From the NCBI GenBank assembly GCA_907164885.2, contig OU015496.1, positions 187,995,281 to 188,059,280 of the forward strand: 64,000 nucleotides of DNA. Reading direction: 5' to 3'. Made by a program: the position numbers and the translations under genes. Shown here one piece after another: positions 55,889-64,000 of this stretch (position 1 is its first letter; every line of letters starts with the position of its first letter). The stretch comes from Dolomedes plantarius (taxonomy: Eukaryota; Arthropoda; Arachnida; Araneae; Dolomedidae). A model generated the notes under the pieces. The model was given only the letters and a program-made list of their open reading frames with translations. It had not been told where the DNA came from and searched no databases.

Positions 55889-56765
55889 CAAATAAGTAAT
55901 ACCCCTTAAATATTGTCTGCGACTTTGTCTGTAAGTGATGACCTGATAACACCATTGTGAATCGATCTAATAAAAATATCATCATATACTAACTGAAATG
56001 TATCGAGAAGTATGATAGTAAGCATTTATACGGCTTTTTTTAAACTTTCAGAATAAAGATACTGATTCAAAACGTAAGCGTTTGAAAACTAGGCATAAAC
56101 ATGTAAGGAAACCTGTTTACTAACACCAAACTGTAAATTCTAGTTTACGCTCCATGGAAGGGAAATGGGATAAACAAACACGATAAAAACAGATCTTTTA
56201 CTCGGGTGGTATCAGTTACGGAAAAGGCTTTGTATACATTTTAAGTTGCACCATCCTCCGAAGGATGGGGAGGTGTTTATAGCATTTTTCTGGGAAAGAT
56301 ACTATTTTACGTTTTAAGCCAATGTTGGAAGAAATCAAGTTTACAGCGACGATGCAGGGAGACCGTATAAATGCAGCTATCAGATAAGCGCCATATCATG
56401 TTGCCAAATCTTTCCCCAAATTGAATTGCAACAAATAGGGAGCTAATAAAATGGCTGTAATGTAGTTTTAGAAATAATGGTTGTACTAAAATAGTTTCTA
56501 AAATATTTTAATTCTAATTAAATATTCCATATCTACAATATTACAATTTTTTAAATTTATAATTGAAATTATGAGCGTCTTTCGAATCCCATTTTATTCC
56601 TTAACTCGTCAACCAAAATCATCTGCGAATTTTGCGCAGTTACACTTCTGTACCCTTCAAAACATAGATATATATATATAGACTACAGTCATTCAACTAT
56701 ATAAAGGAACGACATATCCTGATCAGAATTTTGTTATCACGGAAACCAACTACTAAATAATTCAG
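55885..56765. other. AT-rich stretch, nothing recognised
   Basis: No supported gene or transposon ends. Confidence 0.4.
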
Positions 56766-56930
56766 CTAGACATAAATTCAGTTTAAGAAGCACGGGGCTG
56801 TTTATACCACTAGGCAAATAAAGTTGAGAATTTCAGCTGTATTCAGTTTAAGAAACGCGGAGGATAAAAGCTCTATATACAAGTAGGAAAATGCAGTTGG
56901 GATTCCTAGTTTTATTTGTCTTGGTATACT
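56766..56930. repeat. outlying copies of the 73-bp minisatellite
   Basis: Two diverged units (ATTCAGTTTAAGAAGCACGG and ATTCAGTTTAAGAAACGCGG) separated from the main array by about 290 bp of other sequence. Confidence 0.8.
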
Positions 56931-57224
56931 TTATTTGGTATACTTCGTTAGAGTGGAGCACTAAATCGAGTAAAAACTCATGTCATAGAAGTTAATAATA
57001 CTTTTATTAACTGTCAGTGAACAAATTAAACATGCGTAAAGCAAACATAACTCGATACATAAGATTACCTGGTGAATAGAACCTCCAATCAGGTGGCATT
57101 AGCAACAACACAACACATACTTTTAACAATTTCACAAAATCTAATTTCTCCACATTTCTGTGGCTCCCTGCGGATTTATACCGATCTTCAGTGAAAAATT
57201 TTGGCCCAAAGAACGGGTAAGAAA

Positions 57225-58260
57225 TACAACAGTATTCAATTTAAGAAGCGCGGGGGATAAAGGCTGTTTAATCCAGGAAAATGTAGTTGGGAATCTTAAT
57301 TGTATTCAATTGAGAAGCATGGAAGATAAAAGCTGTCTATACAAGTAGGAAAATGTTATTGGGAATCTTATTTGTATTCAGATTAAGAAGCGCAGAGGCT
57401 GTTTATACAAGTAGGAAAACGAAGTTGGGATTCTGAGTTGTATTCAGTTTAAGAAGCGCGGAGGATAAAGGCTGTTTATACAAGTAGGAAAAGAAAGTTG
57501 GGATTCTCAGTTGTATTCAGTTTAAGAAGCGCGGAGGATAAAGGCTGTTTATACAAGTAGGAAAACGAAGTTGGAATTCTGAGTTGTATTCAGTTTAAGA
57601 AGCGCGGAGGATAAAGGCTGTTTATACAAGTAGGAAAACGAAGTTGGGATTCTGAGTTGTATTCAGTTTAAGAAGCGCAGAGGATAAAGGCTGTTTATAC
57701 AAGTAGGAAAACGAAGTTAGGATTCTGAGTTGTATTCAGTTTAAGAAGCGCGGAGGATATAGTCTGTTTATACAAGTAGGAAAACGAAGTTGGAATTCTG
57801 AGTTGTATTCAGTTTAAGAAGCGCGGAGGATAAAGGCTGTTTATACAAGTAGGAAAACGAAGTTGGGATTCTGAGTTGTATTCAGTTTCAGAAGCGCAGA
57901 GGATAAAGGCTGTTTATACAAGTAGGAAAACGAAGTTGGGATTCTGAGTTGTATTCAGTTTAAGAAGCGCGGAGGATAAAGGCTGTTTATACAAGTAGGA
58001 AAACGAAGTTGGGATTCTGAGTTATATTCAGTTTAAGAAGTGCAGAGAATAAAGGCTGTTTATACAAGTAGGAAAACGAAGTTAGGATTCTGAGTTGTAT
58101 TCAGTTTAAGAAGCGCGGAGGATAAAGGCTGTTTATACAAGTAGGAAAACGAAGTTGGGATTCTGAGTTGTATTCAGTTTAAGAAGCGCGGAGGATAAAC
58201 GCTGTTGTTTACACCACCGGGTAAAAGATGGGATTCTTAGCTGAATTCAGTTTTAGGAAC
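57225..58260. repeat. 73-bp minisatellite, about 13 copies
   Basis: Unit AAGAAGCGCGGAGGATAAAG, GCTGTTTATACAAGTAGGAA, AACGAAGTTGGGATTCTGAG, TTGTATTCAGTTT. The central copies are nearly identical and both margins are more diverged. One unit lacks the GAGGATAAA piece. Confidence 0.97.
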
Positions 58261-58619
58261 ACAGATAAAAAAGATTGTCGTTCATATAAGCGTGGGATAA
58301 AGTGTTTTGGTCTCTTCGCTTAGTTCAATCTAAGAAAGTCATTGTGGCAATATTTTCTATCAGCCAATTTTCAACTCCAATTTTTTTTTAAACACAGCAC
58401 AGACGGAAGCTCAGATTGGGAAAATCTGCCAACTCGATCTACGCATGTGGGCGAGAATATGCAACGAGTACCTGACTTGCAATCTTGCCAAGTTCTGCAT
58501 ACTCTACCCGATTCACACTAGATCTCCAGAGATTATAATAAGTGATTCCAAAGCGTAACACACCAGTGAAAAAAAATTTACGACACTGTCAAAATTCTGT
58601 TACACCGAAGTTAATTTTT
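58261..58619. other. stretch without recognised features
   Basis: No repeat family or gene recognised. Confidence 0.4.
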
Positions 58620-59060
58620 TCTCAACGAAATTAACGCCTATCCCCTCCTGACATACTAATGAAATCATCGGAATTAGATTGAGTCGCTGGCCGTCATCAG
58701 ACGAAGACTCGCCAATCGTGACTGGAATAACCATTAAACGTTTCTGACATCGACAACCCACCCGTGCGACATCCAATACCGTTTCACGTCATTTCTATGC
58801 AGATGCAGTTGACGAATGCGTACCCGGTTATTCAAATGAGAAGTGTCACGGAGCAAAAATCTACCCTCTATTAGCGCATTGGCGTATGAATTACGCGTCA
58901 ATTAAGACACGGGAAGAAAACTATCCTGGACCCTTGGGACGACCACACACGATCGTACGGGAAGCGACGCCGCGTTCCGTGGAAATGATTAGCAATAAAT
59001 AGGAAATTACGTTTTATGACAGTTTCAATTAAAAACCAGTCAGACACGTAATGGGAAAAG
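58620..59060. other. unique, less AT-biased segment
   Basis: Repeat-free and moderately CpG-containing (GCGCATTGGCGTATGAATTA then CGCGTCAATTAAG). No coding similarity. Possibly conserved non-coding DNA. Confidence 0.3.
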
Positions 59061-59744
59061 ATGAGCCGAGGGAGGGGGGGGGAGATTAGGTAGAGGTGGT
59101 CTCTTGCAGATAGAGATAACATGACTTCGTATGTATACTAAGAATGTGTGAGTCATTATAAAAAGTATAAAAGAACAAGGTTGCAGAGAACACCTAATGC
59201 GAATTTTTTTTCCCTTAATGAAAAGACGCGTTTATGGACTAGCTTTTAATTTTCTAGGAACTTAATTAAACTCGGTAATTAAAAGTTTGTTAAAAATTTG
59301 AGGAAAAATTGCGGGAGATATATTGCAGCAGGCGGTGATGTGCGTACAAAAAGTTGCTTTAGTAAGCCATTGCTTTAGTAAAGCCACTGCTGACGGGCCT
59401 CACCACTGCAACCGTGAAATGAGGAATATTTTTAGGGGTGTCTGAAATCATCTCTAAGATTTCTAAGATATTCAGATAAATTAACGCTGGTGCTTACAGC
59501 GGAGATCATCCGTGCCAAACTACGGGAAATTTTCCTCTATCTTTATCGAATCATAGATTAGTAAATATCTTTTTCGAAATTCTGTTTTTCTGCATTTGAA
59601 ACACAATTTTAAACACATTGCAAGTGTTTTACAAAAAACTATTTATTTTTCTTTAGTTTTTTTTTTCCAAAAAATATTTTTCGTTTGGTAACAATAGACA
59701 TCAGTAGTTTAAAGTTCTGTTAGAAATTAACTTACTGATAAAAG
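59061..59744. other. AT-rich stretch with an old repeat relative
   Basis: 59490-59640 resembles the 3' part of the dispersed repeat at 43600-44035 (ATAGATTAGTAAAT...GAAATTCTGTxTTTxTGCAT). Confidence 0.4.
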
Positions 59745-60429
59745 TCTATATATATAAAACAGTTCCGTAACTGACTGACTAACTGACATACAACGCACAG
59801 ACCAAACCGCTGGACCTAAAGGGCTGAAATCTTGCATGGCGATTCTTCTTATAATGTAGGGGTGCACTGAGATTGAAAAATTCTTCTTAGATTTTTTTAA
59901 AATTAAATTTTTAAGCTGCTTTTGTAACTTTTTTTTAAAGTTTGCATTTAAAATAATAATTTGAGGGTTATAAAATTTATATCACGAGAAAGATCCTAAA
60001 AATTCCTTTAAAATGAAATCTTTTTCGAATCCTTACCTCTATTTTCTGATTTTTGGTGAATTCTTAAAGATTAACTAAGCAGAATTTGGTTTTGGTAGTG
60101 GAGTACCTTGGCCTGACGGCTTTATCTCCTGTAAGTAAGATAATTGTTATCACGGTGGAAGTGCTCATTAGTTAAAGTTTAAAAGAAAAATTAAAATAAT
60201 TAAGGATAAGAATACGCGATTAAGTAAAAAAAAAAAAAAAAAAAAAAGTTAATTTACTAGAGTAATAATTAAAATTAATTTAAGTAAAATAATAAGAAAA
60301 AATTAATTAATAAAAATTAATTAAGTAGTAGCATAAACAAGTAAGGAGTAAAAGGCCCCAGAAAGCCAGTATTTCATCGTACAGAACAAAATAGAATATA
60401 ATTAATTTTTTTTTTCCTGATTTTGTAAG

Positions 60430-60434
60430 TTTTA

Positions 60435-60477
<43 letters not shown>
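60430..60477. repeat. poly-T tract
   Basis: Nearly 48 consecutive T, corresponding in position to the poly-T block of the related element at 18301-18318. Confidence 0.95.
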
Positions 60478-60977
60478 CAAGTTTTAATATATTTTTCCGA
60501 AGTCGTGAACTGCAGTAAATAAAAAAAAAAAAAAAGGCCCGCAGGACCATTAAAGATTAACTTTTAGAATTTAATTTATTAAATACTTATCACGTGATTT
60601 CTTTTTCTGGTACTACGTGATATCTTTTTCTGTACCAAATAAATTTATCGTCACGTGCATAACAACTAAATAGACGAAAAAAATATTTTTTTCCTTGCTA
60701 ATGCGGCAGACGATTGGACATTAAAAAAATATTATAATACAGTAAAAATACAGTAATATTAAAATACAGTAAAAAAAATATTAAAATACAGAAAAAGATA
60801 TGATTCTCAAACTGTATTATATTAACTGTACTATATTCTTTAGTATGTCCTATTAGATTTAACTTGAATATTTTCTTCTACATTATTTTGTCTGTAAAAT
60901 ATCCCTTACGATTTTTTTATAAATTTATTTTTTGTTTTTTTTTACACCAATTGTATACATTAATCGCCGTATTTATT

Positions 60978-60981
60978 ATAC

Positions 60982-61030
<49 letters not shown>

Positions 61031-61379
61031 GCTTGTCTGTTTGTTTGTCCGTTATAGAATCACAGACTGTTTCACCCACCGGGACCAAATTCGGCACATT
61101 TAATGTTTAGGACCCGAGAAACTTAACGCAGCAAAAACGAAGTTTAGGGCTCAATTAGTTTTTTAAAAATTAATTTTTTAATGATTTTTTGTGCTTCTAA
61201 GAGGTGCGCGTACCCCCTGTGGATACAGACCGTTCTCCACAACATGTTATCAGTGTAACCCCGAACCTATCCCCCCGCGCGGTTATTACCAACCCCTCTT
61301 CCCCAGCGTGGGGTAAGAGGGGTAAGAGGGGAATTTTGTATCTACATATCTACCCGGGCAACGCCGGGCAATAATGCTA

Positions 61380-61380
<1 letters not shown>
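60978..61380 (+). mobile_element. nested Helitron of a second family
   Basis: Starts in TA repeats with TATAAAAGAGCTTGTCTGTT then TGTTTGTCCGTTATAGAATC. The 3' terminus is the hairpin CCCGGG-CAACG-CCCGG type (ACCCGGGCAACGCCGGGCAA) then TAATGCTAG and T. TA repeats resume immediately after, so it seems to have landed within a TA array. Confidence 0.65.

Positions 61381-61438
<58 letters not shown>
61381..61438. repeat. (TA)n array
   Basis: TA dinucleotides directly after the CTAG end. Confidence 0.97.
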
Positions 61439-61442
<4 letters not shown>

Positions 61443-61514
61443 GATTAATTGCATACATTGACCGTTGTATTTAATTTGAATGTGCTCCGTAGCGAAGTGT
61501 GGGTTTTCAGGTAG

Positions 61515-64000
61515 TAATCTAAAAACTACCAGCTCTTTAATTCCATATACGAAGGCGAAACTGCCTGGTACTTAATTCTAAAACCTATTCCAAAACCTTT
61601 GAAACGCTTAAGAGCTTGTGCAGGAAGTGTAACATTTAAATTTCTTTTCACTGTTGAAATTTTGAGGCGAAGGGTTAATTGAATAATAAAGAGTCTACCA
61701 ATTATACATTAGTTATTAATTTTCTTTCATAGATAAACTATTTTTGAGTCAAATAGGAAAAACCTGTAAATTTAATACCAGAAAAGACTGTAAATAATGC
61801 ATCTTCTTGATTTTTTTTTTTTTTTAGATGTAAATGAAGCAACTTCTTCCCGGATTCTTAAACTTAATGAATAGGCATTAATTCTACAATCAAATATATT
61901 TTACACAATCATACAATATTAAGAATTTTCTAGTTCTTAAGATTGAAATTCCCCGAGGGTTGATTGGAACGCGAAGCAAGTATGGTACAATTCGATGACT
62001 TCATTTAGATAGAGTTCTAAACATATACATAATAAAAGGGTAAATTTTTATTTCCATACTCGTCTCACTTGCATGATGTATGAATTAGAGTTAAATATTT
62101 GTTGGGCGATCCAAAATCTACCGCCAGTTTTGGCTTATTGAGGGGTTCTCTGATTTTTCAAAATGGAAAAATAAGAGCGACTCGGTGAAGTCATTAATGA
62201 GTTCAACGAACGTTGGGGTGGGCGCATAACATCGTGTAACTGTGGTCGGCAAATGATCATTCAGAGGTTTTCGAAAAGAGCAATTAAGGGAACGGTTGCG
62301 AGTAACTACCCTTTCAAAAGGCGGAAAGTATGTTCATTAAAATGCCGATTTTATGTCTGGGAGGTTTCGACATATCCTTTGAACGTTCGGCTCGCAGGAA
62401 AGGGTTTTTCGGAAGAAATCGTAAGAAAGAGATTTCCTTTTAGAGAGACTGAAAATAATTTTTTATTACAATTGTGCAACAAAAGTAAAATAATAAAGAA
62501 ATAAAGATTAGTATTTTTTATATTTTAAGTAAAGATGAAAAAGCCGATAATAATAGCAGTTAAGAAAAATAGTTTTAAAAAAATACAAGTAAGCAGGGAA
62601 AAAAATTAACTGACAATAATATTGTACAAATAACAATAATAATGAATAAAAAAGAACAAATGAATTAAAAATAGAATGTCCGCGAGCTGGAAATTTCCGC
62701 CATGCTTTTTCTTTCCTTTTTAGATCCGTTGTGAACTTTTTTCCCACACGCCGAAAAGCAATTTTAGACCCCTAAATGCCTGTCCACAAGAGGGGGAAAA
62801 AACATGGAACGAGAATTTGTTAAAGTTGTAAAACTGCACGTTACATCGGGAAGTAAAGTGATTAATGAATCAAATGTAGTGAACCACATTGTAATGATTA
62901 ATGAAGCAGACTCTAGAGCACCAAAATTACTTTTAATTCCGAGGAATCAAGATATGTTGCTAACAAAGAAAGAGATTCAAGTTGAAAACAACCACAAACA
63001 AAGGAAACTCCGTACCCAAGGGAATTTCCGTTACATCGGAGGCAACTCGTGTGGATATGAGACACTTTATGTTTTTTATTGAATAAAGAATTACAACAAA
63101 AAGTCAATATTATGGTTGTCTGGAAGGTGAAATATTTCGCTTTGAAACGAAATATAAACCTAATAAAAAATTGTACGCAAACTATATTAAACTAGAAGGT
63201 AACCCGTCATTTTGACGTCAAAATACTAATAATGACGTCATAATGGAAAAAATATATGAAAGTTAAAAAATATTCCGAATTATCTAACAATATTGCATTT
63301 AATCCACACCTTGTAAAAGCAAACCCTTTCATTATTTTTTATTTATTTAGTTTTTCATGCGATTGAAGTAGTAGACTGCCATCCAGTTTTTTACAGCTCA
63401 CTATGCGATATGAATACTTGAGCTAATTGATTCATTCACATTCAAGCTTGTTTACTTTCAGAATTCATCGCAAAAGTAAACAGATTTTTAAAAACTGTTA
63501 AATATACAGCTAAAATCATCCAATTTTTTTAAGTTCTGAATGTTTTATAGAAAAATAGGCTGAACAAACGTGATTTGATGGAGAAGATATTAGTTTTTAG
63601 GTAAGAAAAAATTCTGATCCACATCTGAAATTGAAATTAAGCCTAACCGGCTGTTTATTTACTGAGGGCTTCAATTGAAAGATGAGTACAGCCCGGAAGT
63701 GTTATACAGAGACAACGGCTATTATATATATAATGTATCATTACACTTTACCCCGAACATGCATTTACAAACAATGCGTTTTAACAATTATATTTAACAC
63801 AGAGTATTACAAGCAAAATGCTTTTTATTTTGCTGATAAAGAAAAAATATATACTATGAAACAACCGTGATATAAAGTTATTGTTACAAATGTATACTAA
63901 ATTGATATTTTACTATGATTATATATTTGTAGTAATGGAATAATAAATTTGAATAACGTTTTACGCAATGTGTTACAAACACAATAAAAACTATTTTGTT
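61515..64000. other. AT-rich stretch, no gene recognised
   Basis: Two open frames (62253-62504 and 62804-63082, plus strand, 83 and 92 codons) show no similarity I recognise and no splice or start context that singles them out. ACCCGTCATTTTGACGTCAA at 63201 contains a CRE-like palindrome. Confidence 0.4.

Larger units (their letters stand above)
59745..61514 (+). mobile_element. non-autonomous Helitron with a nested second Helitron
   Basis: The 5' end candidate is TCTATATATATAAAACAGTT followed by CTGACTGACTAACTGACAT and GGACCTAAAGGGCTGAAAT. The 3' end CTCCGTAGCGAAGTGTGGGT then TTTCAGGTAG-T is a mutated form of the 18930 terminus. The middle is collinear with 17975-18300. A different Helitron end at 61380 lies inside it. 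Confidence 0.6.

Noticed and set aside
62253..63082. Two small plus-strand frames as genes
   Set aside because: No recognised motif, signal peptide, splice context or neighbouring exon; indistinguishable from chance frames.

Overview
This 64 kb window is AT-rich eukaryotic DNA, most likely from an arthropod and possibly a spider or other chelicerate. The species assignment is an inference from spliced coding exons separated by long introns, many DNA transposons (Merlin, hAT, Tc1/mariner, pogo, PIF, TTAA-type), Helitron ends, tRNA-derived SINEs and numerous (TA)n arrays. There is no bacterial-style operon, CRISPR array, rRNA gene or convincing functional tRNA gene.

Host coding content is very small. 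Two minus-strand exons (6379-6600 and 3783-3939) splice in frame and encode the central sulfotransferase core of a heparan sulfate 3-O-sulfotransferase of the HS3ST3-like type. The 5' exons should lie at higher coordinates and the 3' exon at lower ones. I found neither, so the gene runs out of the window or into exons too short for me to recognise.

Everything else is repeats, often nested. At 1-12 kb: LTR-like segments, hAT MITEs, a dead LINE 3' end, tRNA-like SINEs and short tandem arrays. At 10.7-13.9 kb: two dead Tc1-like elements. At 14-24 kb: a pogo-like MITE, a Helitron with a Jockey-like RT remnant, a PIF/Harbinger-like MITE and two foldback elements abutting at a shared TTAA. At 24.3-26.1 kb: a TA-flanked element filled with other insertions. 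At 28.1-29.7 kb: a hAT-like element containing a palindromic mariner derivative and a second hAT MITE. At 33.1-34.7 kb: an inverted relative of the 24.3 kb element, carrying a second palindromic mariner and a probable Helitron.

The most complete mobile element is a 2.94 kb Merlin transposon at 35863-38801. It has an uninterrupted 372-codon IS1595/ISXO2-like transposase, 45-bp terminal inverted repeats (TIRs) and perfect 8-bp target duplications. It sits inside a modular repeat whose uninterrupted copies elsewhere in the window show the empty site.

At 39-64 kb: a CpG-rich island, further pogo-, hAT- and piggyBac-like MITEs, a long-TIR foldback element, an 8-copy satellite of about 180 bp with a three-unit higher-order pattern, MITEs embedded in TA arrays, a 73-bp minisatellite and nested Helitrons. 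I see no multi-gene system; the window is mainly a record of nested transposition. All identities rest on reading the sequence, not on database searches.
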